Below are positions 45,145-53,872 of a DNA stretch of 62,000 nt, in pieces (position 1 is the first letter of the stretch; each line of letters starts with the position of its first letter). The stretch is from contig WPIO01000016.1 of the NCBI GenBank assembly GCA_009760855.2, positions 2,930,001-2,992,000 on the forward strand, written 5' to 3'. This DNA comes from Cristatella mucedo (taxonomy: Eukaryota > Bryozoa > Phylactolaemata > Cristatellidae). The notes under the pieces were generated by a model. The model saw only the letters and a program-made list of their open reading frames with translations. It was not told where the DNA came from and ran no database searches. A program made the translations under genes and the position numbers.

Positions 45145-46374
45145 GTATGTTGCTAAGAAAGCCTTCTTTAAATGATAGAAACTGGGATGAAAGTAGCTGC
45201 ATGCTCACTTTTTGATCTAACTGTGAACTAATCCAGAATCGCATAATCCTAGACCTGGCTGGTTATGACATGGTGTCATCAACTGAGTCCCTGCTAATTG
45301 CATTGACTGTGCAACGACACGTCTGTGATACGCATTCGTTGGAGTCTATGTGAATTTCCTAGAAGTGATTTAGTACTCTCATAGTATTACCAAAATATTC
45401 TCATTATTACTAATATTACTAAAACCAGTATCAAATGCCTGTAAAGCATTGCTGTCCAGATAAAAATCTAATGGGATAAAATATTATGTATTATCACCTA
45501 CCTTCTGGCTAAAATGTAGCCATAAAGTGCTTCTGATGCATACCAATTCCATACAATTCGTTGATTTCATGGCACCAATAATAAAAATCTATGTTTCTTG
45601 TTTGATATTCTACAACCTTGGAAAATACACAAACGGCAGCAACTTAACCTAAAAAATAGGAATGGAACTAAGATAATTCGACAGCAACCGATATTGATAA
45701 AAACCATGTAAAATAGCAGGCAAATTCAATCAGGTTAACTTTAAATAGAAATCGATTGCCTACTTTTTGGCTTCAACGTGAATTATGTGCAATAGATAAG
45801 ACTAGTGTGTGCATTATCTAAATGTATCTACTATTAGTATTTGCAAAACTATTTAAATACTGGTAACTATGCAGTTTCAACCATATTAACGAGATAATAA
45901 TAGTTGGATTGTCTGCAAAGCTGCCAGTGCTTACTCAAGCTTCTATACTTGAACGAAGGATCACAAGGTCAAGGTCAGCAACATTCCACGACAGGTCTTA
46001 TATCCCGCTCAGCATGACCTGTTCATTGACGGTCTGAACTTTTCAAAAGTTATTATTAACTTTTTTAAACAGGGTGACCGAAAACTATGTGCCTTTGGAC
46101 TGACGACTGGAAAATAATTTCGCCTCCAGTAGGAAACGATTTCGTAACCTCTGTATTACCAGTCGAATACTCTTCCGAACGTAGTTACTCGATTGGCCCC
46201 AAATTAATTACCACAGCATCAATCCCATGCTGTCAAAAAAGTGAGCCTGTTCGGCAGCGTTCTGGTGATTTCAGTTAACAGCTCATATTTGCATACATGG
46301 AGTCTATCATTATAAACTAGGAGCGATTTTGAAGGCTAAACCTACTATCACCTTCGTTTCAATAGGCTGTCACT
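45145..46374. other. Intron within the D8C domain, nothing recognised
   Basis: AT-rich, with short frames only. A frame at 46087-46278 has no domain match. Confidence 0.4.
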
Positions 46375-46416
46375 ACATTATATACATACATATATATATA
46401 CATATATATATGTATG

Positions 46417-46451
<35 letters not shown>

Positions 46452-46470
46452 GTATGTATATATATTTAAT
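46375..46470. repeat. (TA)n microsatellite with TG interruptions
   Basis: About 95 bp of TATA and TATG units (TATATACATACATATATATA and similar) inside the D8C intron. Confidence 0.95.
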
Positions 46471-46605
46471 TGTCGTTGTAAAGCTCAGTAGTTTTCAATT
46501 CAATTGCTAAATTGATTGATTTACTATTGCTTTGCTTCTACCGCAATTGATCGGATATAGCTGTGGACATGCCTCAGCTTTTCCTTCTGCCCCCCACCCA
46601 CCCAG

Positions 46606-46873
46606 TGCCCGACAGGAAAAGCCTCCGTCGACGCCATTGGCTGCACGTGGTACAGCGGCCAGCACCCGATCGATCTCTACACGCCCACTGAAGGTTTGCT
46701 GTGCGTGGCCCCAGCTTTCGTCATCGGCAATTCCTCGTCGTCCGCCGTCACCCCGAGCGGCAACTGCTGCCCGACGTCGATGCCAGCAACCGTGTTGTAC
46801 TGCCCAAAAGGCTACTACGTGTACCGGGTCCCTACCTGGAATATCTCAGCCAACAGCAGCAACTGGTGCGGCG
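46606..46873 (+). CDS. Exon: D8C domain, second part
   Basis: Acceptor CCCCCACCCACCCAG, phase 0. The frame reads CPTGKASVDAIGCTWYSGQHP, GLLCVAPAFVIG, GNCCPTSMPATVLYCPKGYYVYRV-type sequence (in the order C-C, then Y-C, then Y-Y-V-Y-R), and NSSNWCGG. It ends GGCG/GTAAGA in phase 1. The C-x8-10-C-x-W ... H-P, the C-C pair and the F/Y-Y-V-Y-R/K segment near the end are D8C landmarks. The exon is GC-rich compared with its surroundings and has several N-glycosylation sequons. The first residues are joined to the previous exon without a shared codon. Confidence 0.88.
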
Positions 46874-47049
46874 GTAAGATGCATTTCAAAGCACGCCCAG
46901 CTTGTAGTGCAAGACAGACAACGTGCTCTTCATGCTCGCTAGTTTCAATCACGTCATCGACTAGTATACGATTTGCAATTATACGCTGCTTGCAGGTAGA
47001 CTTATTGTAGCCAATCAGACGTCATAGCGATGCCAACGAGCTTTCAACT

Positions 47050-47125
47050 CTAATAATAAGAATGCACTTGATAAAGCGCCCTCAGAGAATTCAATCTCTT
47101 TCTAGGCGGTTTACACTGAAATAAA
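47050..47125 (-). mobile_element. LINE-A 3' terminal fragment
   Basis: TAATAATAAGAATGCACTTG, then AAAGCGCCCTCAGAGAATTC and TTTCTAGGCGGTTTACAC. Only 75 bp, but a close match to the young copies. Confidence 0.8.
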
Positions 47126-48184
47126 TAAAGCTTTCACTTGACCCAACGCTCAAAGGATACAACCGTGGTGAGAATACTGTGTGTTCAGATTGCTGTAGAT
47201 TGCACTGGATTTGTCAAGGTTGCCTGGTGGAGAAATTTTCGCTTCGTGGAACTGTGTTACCATATCCTTTGAAGTATTCGTCGGCTGTCAAGGAAGCTTC
47301 GGCTGACGCATGGGATATAGCCTTACTTCCTTTGGGAGCTCTCGTCCACAGCTCGCAACTATTTTCAAATTATATTTGTTGAGCTGAACACCTCAATCTG
47401 TCAGAATATCCATGAAGCCATTTCGCAGCTGCCTCTGAGGGGATATCTAGCTATGAGTGATACACAGAGGACACATAGAGGGGACATATAGCTGACATAG
47501 AGGGGACATAGAGGTGACATGGAGGTGTCAGGGAGTGGGAATGAGGAAGGGAGGCCAAGTCCACAACGATCGCACTGATATAATTTTATTAAGGGCATTT
47601 TTTTTAATGTTCCTGTAAGTCAGGCTCGCTTCCCGTTCCCTGAGCCTCAAGATTGTTTCAGATCCTGCGGCTCTTACTACGAAGCTAGTCATTCACTGAT
47701 GACCTACCTGCTGCCACAGCTGTTGGCAAATGACCGGTTTTACTCTACAGCCCTATCCTACCTCCTTCCCGGTACCTCCTTACTCTTCTACGTAGTCTCT
47801 TATTCCTTCAGATTCGGCATTCTTTCCTGCTTCACACTTGCTCTTCTATTCTTTACCCAATGAAATAGACCTTTTCATTCTCACTTTTGGTACCGATGTC
47901 AGGTGGCACGTAGCTTTCTGAGAGAGAAAAAGGGATTATATGTATGAGGCGGCGTTTACGCAAGCGTACATGAATATATATTTGGATTACGGAACCGAGT
48001 CTAGCGGTAGCTAGGTGGGTTGTCGGAACAGTAGAACATTATACCGAATAGTGGTCAAGTATGTGACCGAGGTCTTAACCAGTTTTTAGCCAGGTCGTAC
48101 ATGGCGATGCACCTGCAAGTGGTGCAGCCCAAGCACACGCTAAGGCCCGATATAGAGCCACTTGGGACATTGCAATGCTATATG
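47126..48184. other. Intron sequence with a small degenerate tandem repeat
   Basis: At 47461-47530 there are five or six degenerate units of GACATAGAGGG/GACATGGAGGT. Otherwise nothing recognised. Confidence 0.5.
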
Positions 48185-48194
48185 ATACAATGCT

Positions 48195-48570
48195 ATAATA
48201 ATAATGTACTTGATAAAGCGCCCTCAGAGAACTTAATCTCTTTCTAGGCACTTTACATTTGCTGCAGAGGGAAATGCAATTAAATGGTAACTAAAATCAT
48301 GCTTGAAAAACAAACAAAATGAATAACATGGTTAGGGGTGACATGCACAGAGTCAGCAAGCAAATGTGGTTAGTGGCAGCATGCACAGTGTCAGTACGCA
48401 TAAGCACGTGAAGGACGAATCACAGGGACCCACTAAATGCTGTCCTAAATAGGTGTGTTTTTAAGTTTCTTTTAAATGTGGTCAGGTCGGGGGAAGTTCT
48501 GACACAGATCGGGAGGGAGTTCCAGGCTTTGGGAGATTATTATAATTATATTATTATTATTATTATTATT
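48195..48570 (-). mobile_element. LINE-A 3' end with target-site duplication
   Basis: A young, 5'-truncated copy: AATAATAATGTACTTGATAA at the 3' end (left), full 3' UTR, then the start of the coding remnant to AGTTCCAGGCTTTGGGAG. The bases ATACAATGCT flank it on both sides (48185-48194 and 48571-48580), a direct 10-bp target-site duplication. Oddly, the 5' (right) junction also carries an (ATT)n stretch (48536-48570). Confidence 0.9.
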
Positions 48571-48607
48571 ATACAATGCTAATATCCTCACCAGCCAGGT
48601 CCCACAC

Positions 48608-48735
48608 ACCAGAGGCGTGTCTAGGATAAATTGAGCCGGGGGACGAACTACATAGATAACGCCCCTACCCAAGTATTAAACACACATTTGGGCTCGTCCT
48701 GATTCAGCGCCCCCACCCGATGCAGCCCCTGGGGA
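48608..48735. repeat. Possible short DNA-transposon relic
   Basis: Starts CAGAGGCGTGTCTAGGATAA with GGGGGACGAAC close by, and ends near AGCGCCCCCACCCGATGCAGCC. The start resembles terminal repeats of some hAT-like elements, but a matching inverted end is not clear. Confidence 0.25.
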
Positions 48736-48916
48736 CGTGTGCCTCCCTGCCCTCCTTCGGCACGTCTCTGCAGCACGTGCCTTTTACCTACAGATTCCTT
48801 GCCCGTACATGGCGGTCGACGCAGTCATCGTAGAAGCTGAAGGTGAAGCAACTCATTTTTTAGCCCGTTTGAAAGCGGCATTTTCGCGATCTTCAATCTG
48901 TAGACGCACGAGCCTG

Positions 48917-49320
48917 CGGTCGGGGTCAAGGTTGCAGCCTGCTGGTGCTTCTCGGCACTGATAGCCACGCCACTTATCTACGGTCGGGGTCAAGGTTGCA
49001 GCCTGCTGGTGCTTCTCGGCACTGATAGCCACGCCACTTATCTACGGTCGGGGTCAAGGTTGCAGCCTGCTGGTGCTTCTCGGCACTGATAGCCACGCCA
49101 CTTATCTACGGTCGGGGTCAAGGTTGCAGCTTGCTGGTGCTTCTCGGCACTGATAGCCACGCCACTTATCTACGTTCGGGGTCAAGGTTGCAGCCTGCTG
49201 GTGCTTCTCGGCACTGATAGCCACGCCACTTATCTACGGTACGGTCGGGGTCAAGGTTGCAGCCTGCTGGTGCTTCTCGGCACTGATAGCCACGCCACTT
49301 ATCCACGGTCGGGGTCACGT
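48917..49320 (+). repeat. 64-bp minisatellite, six units plus a partial
   Basis: Units start at 48917, 48981, 49045, 49109, 49173 and 49242, with a partial at 49306. Each begins CGGTCGGGGTCAAGGTTGCA and ends GCCACGCCACTTATCTA. Spacing is 64 bp, except 69 bp where CGGTA is doubled at 49237. Units differ by only one or two bases. A 64-bp unit is not a multiple of three, so it is not a protein repeat. It lies in the last intron, 680 bp before the terminal exon. Confidence 0.98.
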
Positions 49321-49998
49321 TTGCCGTACCCAGCACCACCTTCCATCGCGCTGCACTAGGAACACCGCCGGTACTGTCGTTACACCCATACGCTCAAAAC
49401 TAGGAAGATTCACTCTCGCACCCGGGTCTTAGATATAGAGCAACGTGCTCGCTTTCTACGACCCAGATCGTGGGTTCAAGCCCTGCAGAGGTCGATCCTT
49501 CATTGCCCACTGCAAGCGATGGTGATACTTGAAAAGGCTTTTCTGCATTTCCGATACAGGGTGAGGCCATTGAATCACCTAACCTTTTTTATACCAAGCG
49601 GCCAGAGAAAACGTTTTCACTATCGCTGCACACGATACGCCCTTTCTCTTGTACGAGGCAATTGTATTGTTGACAAAGGATATTTCTTGAACCATGTATG
49701 GTACCTCTCTATCGAATGACGTCCGTCCACTATCACTCGCCTCTGCGGACTAAAGAGCTCTCTCGCACTTTCACTGCTTAGTAGTGTTAATTGAATTACG
49801 ATTAATGCAAATGCGAATTAATTGCATACCCAGTAGAACACCCCTATCTTCGTTTTCTGCAGACCCAGTGCATTGCATTTTAGGCAGTCCAAGCCTGGGT
49901 CCATGGCTGGAGCCAGAGGAATGTAAATGTCGTAGATGAAAGCTGCTGCAGGCATCGCAGGCATACAACTTAATTCGTACACGACACCTTTATTGCAG
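49321..49998. other. Last intron, 3' part, with a possible tRNA-like relic
   Basis: At 49431-49497 the stretch ending GATCGTGGGTTCAAGCCCTGC contains a B-box-like core but no foldable acceptor stem, so I do not call a tRNA. The acceptor at 49997-49998 follows ACACCTTTATTGCAG. Confidence 0.4.
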
Positions 49999-50276
49999 TC
50001 GACTTGCCAGTACCAAAGGCTCGGATGACAACGCTTGAAGGGAAAAAGCTCGGTGTCAAATTTGTTATCGGCTTCGGTCTTCAGAAAGTGCCCTTGATTT
50101 CGAGCGTGGTTGGATGTGCAGCGTCCTGCGAGCAGGCATACAACTGCACCGGATTCTCATTCGGAAGGTACGAATCGCGACAGACCGAATGCCTTCTTTT
50201 GATTAACGCCCGTAAAGCCCAGCTTCAAAACCATACTGGATTCAGCGTCTACTGGACTAAATGGCAGTTGCCGTGA
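49999..50276 (+). CDS. Terminal exon: PAN/apple-like domain and stop
   Basis: Phase 1 entry completing Val (V-DLPVPKARMTT), then a region with GLQKVPLISSVVGCAASCEQAYNC-type spacing (G-C-x3-C-x6-C), TGFSFGRYES, TECLLLINA and NHTGFSVYWTKW before a TGA at 50274-50276. The cysteine pattern C-x3-C-x6-C-x2-F-x-F ... C-x-L-L is that of PAN/apple domains, which bind proteins or sugars in extracellular proteins. About 90 codons, a full domain. It is the last exon: stop in frame and a poly(A) signal 320 bp later. Confidence 0.85.
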
Positions 50277-50595
50277 AGCTTTTATGCCTTCCAGCTTGAA
50301 CAGTCAGGCTGTAAAGAAAAACCATAAAGCAAGAAAAGCCACGTGATTCTCGCCAGCTGCCACGTGGTGAAGCAGTCGTCAGTATTACCCCCCCCTCCAG
50401 TCTGCAGCTATGGCGGATGCATGACTCCGGGCTTCGGCCATTGCAGTTCAATCAGCAACGATCGTGGCCTGCCATAACGTCACGTGACCCTGAAGAAGCG
50501 TTCGAAGACGGTCACATTGGAACGCTTGATTCGAGGTGTACTTTGCCAGTAATCATTGTGCAAGACAACCAAATATCAACAAAAAGTAAAGCCGT

Positions 50596-50601
50596 AATAA
50601 A
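50596..50601 (+). promoter_or_regulatory. Poly(A) signal AATAAA of the CUB-D8C-PAN gene
   Basis: Canonical AATAAA 320 bp after the stop at 50276, followed by a T/G-rich stretch (TGTCATCTGATTGT) suitable as a downstream element. It is the first AATAAA after the stop that I find. Confidence 0.65.
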
Positions 50602-51545
50602 TATATGTCATCTGATTGTACATGACTTGTAATGAAGCGGGTTGCAGGCTCATTCGATGATTTTCTAGATTTGCCGTCGATGGTTCGCAGTCAGAGTTCT
50701 TCCACCTTCGTATGCCGAAATTAGGAGCGGAGCCGAATTTTTACAAGGTCTTATCTTCAAAGTGCGACTGCTCTAAGCAACTAGGTTGCTCAACGAGAGA
50801 ATATGCTGCCATCGTAGGTGATTAGAGGCGATGAAATGTGGCGTACACTGTCGCTCTTAGGAGCAAAGTAAAGGTCGACTGATTTCAACTGTGCCTCATT
50901 GTGTACAGCCGTAGAAGGAAAGATGGCTATTCACCCAATTCAAGTGGGCAACTCAGGATTGCCTCATGATGAAAAAGTCGAACCCTGCCACCCAGCGTTC
51001 ACGGAGTGCAAACCTTAGTACTTGGAGTAATCATACATTTGAGACGGTGGTTTTATAATGCTAATAGTGCATATTTGATTTACCTAACGTGATTTAGAGA
51101 TTCATTTACACTTTAATGTTATAAGCTAAGAATTTAATAACAAACAATAAACATCGCTTCCTATTTGTTACTCAAATTTATGGAATATTTTGTAAATAGC
51201 AATACTATTTTTCGTTAAACTTCACAAGCCGACCAAAGGGCTCAGTGATTCGCTGTCCGACAGAGTTGGCTGCAGAGTGCACAAAGTGAAGTCAACAGGT
51301 TCAGGGTGTCGTATTGCAGTCGACTTCCTTCCTTTCTTATACAAAATAGAATCAGAGCTGACTCAGCAAAGTTCATCAACGTGATCGGCCGCCGCAGCAG
51401 CAGCAGCCTCGTTGCGTAAAAAGGAAGTTAACGAGTGCTGGAACGCTCAAGAGGTTCTCTGTCACTCAAGAACTGCGAAGATGAATACGCGTGCCACTCT
51501 CAAAGATATTCGGTGCACCAGCTCCTGTCACTAAAAATGCCACGA
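50602..51545. other. 3' flank, nothing recognised
   Basis: Short frames only. A small (GCA)n run (51391-51405) is present. Confidence 0.4.
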
Positions 51546-51705
51546 TGGTTAGGACCAGTGGTTAAGGTGCTCGCCCTAAACTACCAAGATCAAGGTGAAT
51601 GTGTTGGGTGACCGAGGTCATGGGCCCGAGTCCCCATGCACTTGTGAAACGCCTAAGTAGAGACTAGGTTCTCTTACGGCGCTACACAAATTAATTATAT
51701 TTTAA
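51546..51705 (+). mobile_element. SINE-1 copy
   Basis: GGACCAGTGGTTAAGGTGCT (A box), a longer middle than other copies, GGTCATGGGCCCGAGTCCCC (B box), GTGAAACGCCTAAGTAGAGA, then TTCTCTTACGGCGCTACAC. Near full length. Confidence 0.85.
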
Positions 51706-52214
51706 ACAATATCAAATTGAAATACAGTAAAACAGCTAGCGCTTGTGCTAACGAGGATGATGAAACGGATGCAGCTTAGAGCAGCAGGGCATGAAAAACT
51801 ACCCAAGATGGTGGGCAACTGTTTAGATTTTATGTGCTCTTTTAAAATGGAGCCGCTTTTTTACCTCTGCTCCTCGAGCAAAGGGAGTGTGCGTTTGAAA
51901 TGCCTGGCTTTCTCGTTGGCCCTAACGGATACATTTTTATCGATGAATCGTATCACTCGCTCTTTGAAAGTTAAAGCTACATGAACCTAATCAACCATTA
52001 GCTGAACCTAATTTAGAGCCGCCAGCGAGCCATGCATCAGCCCACGGGTGGCCTCGCTTGCCTATAACTACCCATGTCATGGAGTCGAGAAGAGCTGCAT
52101 AGTAAAGCATCTGGATGGATTTATATTTCTTACAAAGTTCTATGTAGTAAGCTATATATATAGAGGGCAAAGAGAAAGAGCTGCTACGACGTTTTGTATT
52201 CGCTAAAGTTTATC
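51706..52214. other. Unassigned sequence
   Basis: A plus-strand frame (51745-51984) has no domain match. No repeat signature seen. Confidence 0.35.
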
Positions 52215-52301
52215 ATGATATGTTTGCATATAGCGCCCTCAGAGAACTCGACCTCTTTCTAGGCACTGCACTTACGCCAAAAAGAGAGCACGATCGAATG
52301 G
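52215..52301 (-). mobile_element. LINE-A copy split by insertions, piece 1 (3' end)
   Basis: CATATAGCGCCCTCAGAGAAC, TCTTTCTAGGCACTGCAC and GAGCACGATCGAATGG. It continues at 53820 and 55245 when two inserted elements are removed. Confidence 0.8.
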
Positions 52302-53071
52302 TCGGCTTTAAAACCCACATTTTCGCAATCATAGTCTGGTTACGCATACAGTTGTAGCGCCTTGCTGGCCTCGGCCGAGTTTTAGAGCGAACAAGAGCTG
52401 TTCGGCGGCAGGCAAGAACTCCTTTGTCCTGGAGCAGCGAGCCAGAGAGGAGCGCCAGTGCGGTTAGAGAGCAAGAGCTTAAGAGCAAGCCAGGAAGCTC
52501 TGAGACCAGCTGTGGCGATTCGGTCTTTAGAATTGGTCCGATACTCGCGGGAGCTGCTGATTTATGTTGGCTGGCCTGTCGACCTCCGCCTTCACTCGTT
52601 CCAAAAAAGAATCGTCTGGAACCCATTCGTCATTCAAGCTGGAGAGATGTGTCCTTCCAGTGACCGTAACGGTATTAATTCCTTACCGTAATGAGCCATG
52701 GTGTCGGGCCTAATACCACTAAGCTCTTGCCCCATTGTCTCAGCTAAGTATTTCAGAGTCGAGCGATGCTCGCTCTTGGTCTTTTGGTCTTATGTTTTTT
52801 GTTCGGCACCTCGCTTCTACGCCGTCGGATTCGTTTCTCTGAAAGCGAGGGAGGAGGGTGGGCTGTTCGACGGCGATTGAAAGGACAGGACAAGACAGGC
52901 TAGGAGGATTCGGTGGACTCCACCAACTACGGTTGTATCGCGCCCAAGCTGGCCTTTTGTGTTTCTTTTGTGTTTTCTGTGTGCGCAAGCACAAGATCTC
53001 AGCATAAGAATTTGAAAGAAAGAAATACTATCTGATTTAACAGACTATTTTTGTATAGCGGCAGAAAAGCT

Positions 53072-53187
53072 TTTACGGCTATCGCCACCGCTTGCAGTGG
53101 CAATACAGGATCGCCCACCGCAGGATTCGAAACCACGACCTCGGGGCCTAGGTCGTGAAAAGCTACCGCCTTACCCACTGAGCCGGT
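53072..53187 (-). mobile_element. SINE-2 copy, inserted in the GC-rich element
   Basis: Matches 32591-32703: TTTTACGGCTATCGCCACCG, CTTGCAGTGGCAATACAGGAT, CACCGCAGGATTCGAA (B box) and CTACCGCCTTACCCACTGAG (A box), all in reverse. It is absent from the second copy of the GC-rich element. Confidence 0.8.
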
Positions 53188-53298
53188 GCGAGCTAGACGT
53201 GGTTGGCGTGCGTGGATTATTCCTTCCGCACTGGTGAAAACGGAGTCCTAGTTCTCCGCTTAGGGTTTAGGCTCCGGTTCGGGCTCCACCTATTTTGG

Positions 53299-53436
53299 TC
53301 CAGTGGTTAAGGTGCTCGCCCCGATCGAGGTCTGGCTTAGGTCGTGGGCTCGAGCCCCGAGGCATATGTGAAGCGCCTGAATTGAGAATTAAGTTCTCTT
53401 GGGGCGCTATACAAATGAATACAAATAAATTATATT
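53299..53436 (+). mobile_element. SINE-1 copy with perfect target-site duplication
   Basis: The cleanest SINE-1: TCCAGTGGTTAAGGTGCTCG (A box), GTCGTGGGCTCGAGCCCC (B box), GTGAAGCGCCTGAATTGAG, TTCTCTTGGGGCGCTATAC and an A/T-rich tail. TATTTTGG occurs exactly on both sides (53291-53298 and 53437-53444). The sister copy of the host element lacks it, reading TTTTGTTTGGGTCG at the corresponding place. Confidence 0.95.
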
Positions 53437-53819
53437 TATTTTGGGTCGATCCCTACTATAGGCGTAAATAGTCTCAGTTTGGAGACGTATTCCCTCCGCA
53501 AGAGTGTTTGTGTTTGTTGTTCAAGAGTGTTTGTTGAAATCGCACGAGGAGTGTGGAGATAAAACTGAGCTAGACGGGCAGCGACTGTGTGCGCTTGCGA
53601 ATAAAGCTCAGTTAAATCCCCAATTTGTGTGTCTCGCTTTCCAATTCACGCCGCGGACTCACGACCCCCTTTAGTAACGGTAAGAGGGTCAGCGCCAGAA
53701 ACGCTCTGTTCGTGGCGGCCAGCTTATTTCGCGAAGGCTCGCGCCGAACGGCATAAGGCACAAGGTTACGCCGCTAGGTAAGCGGCAGATCAAGCCTACT
53801 CCGCCGAGCCTTCGGCGTT

Positions 53820-53872
53820 ACACAGTATCAATGGGTAAATATTCCTAGTGGCATCATGCACAGTGCTGCAGC
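53820..53872 (-). mobile_element. LINE-A copy split by insertions, piece 2
   Basis: CCTAGTGGCATCATGCACAGTG matches the LINE-A 3' UTR block GTTAGTGGCAGCATGCACAGTG. It lies between the two GC-rich elements. Confidence 0.65.

Larger units (their letters stand above)
1..50601 (+). other. Multi-exon gene for a secreted CUB-D8C-PAN mosaic protein (5' end outside window)
   Basis: Gene model built by reading exons by eye. Fourteen exons join in frame: CUB tail, CUB1 to CUB5 (two exons each), D8C (two exons), PAN-like last exon. Domain borders are all phase 1 and the intron inside each CUB is phase 2, which is strong support that these are real exons of one modular gene. All domains are extracellular types rich in disulfides and N-glycosylation sequons, and no membrane segment is seen in the recovered exons, so a secreted or matrix protein is inferred. 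The start codon and signal peptide are not in the window unless a second gene starts near 41033. No orthologue is recognised and the biological role is unknown. Confidence 0.8.
52302..53819 (+). mobile_element. GC-rich element of unknown class, copy 1
   Basis: Similar along most of its length to 53873-55240. Shared blocks include AGTGCGGTTAGAGAGCAAGAG, TCCAAAAAGAATCGTC, an almost identical block ACGGTATTAATTCCTTACCGT (52665 on), TTTGGGTCG, GGAGATAAAACTGAGCTAGA, CTCAGTTAAATCCCC, TTAGTAACG, and a CpG-rich end. An AATAAA lies at 53600-53605. No reading frame is shared by the copies, so it is probably non-autonomous or LTR-like (inference). SINE-1 and SINE-2 are inserted in it. Confidence 0.7.

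Noticed and set aside
46087-46278. Open frame within the D8C intron
   Set aside because: No domain, no donor, and the flanking D8C exons already join in phase 0.
48737-48961. Open frame after an acceptor-like CTCTGCAG
   Set aside because: Its end runs into the 64-bp minisatellite and it shows no domain; phase joining works without it.
49431-49497. tRNA-like sequence with a GGTTCAAG core
   Set aside because: No matching acceptor or anticodon stem could be drawn.
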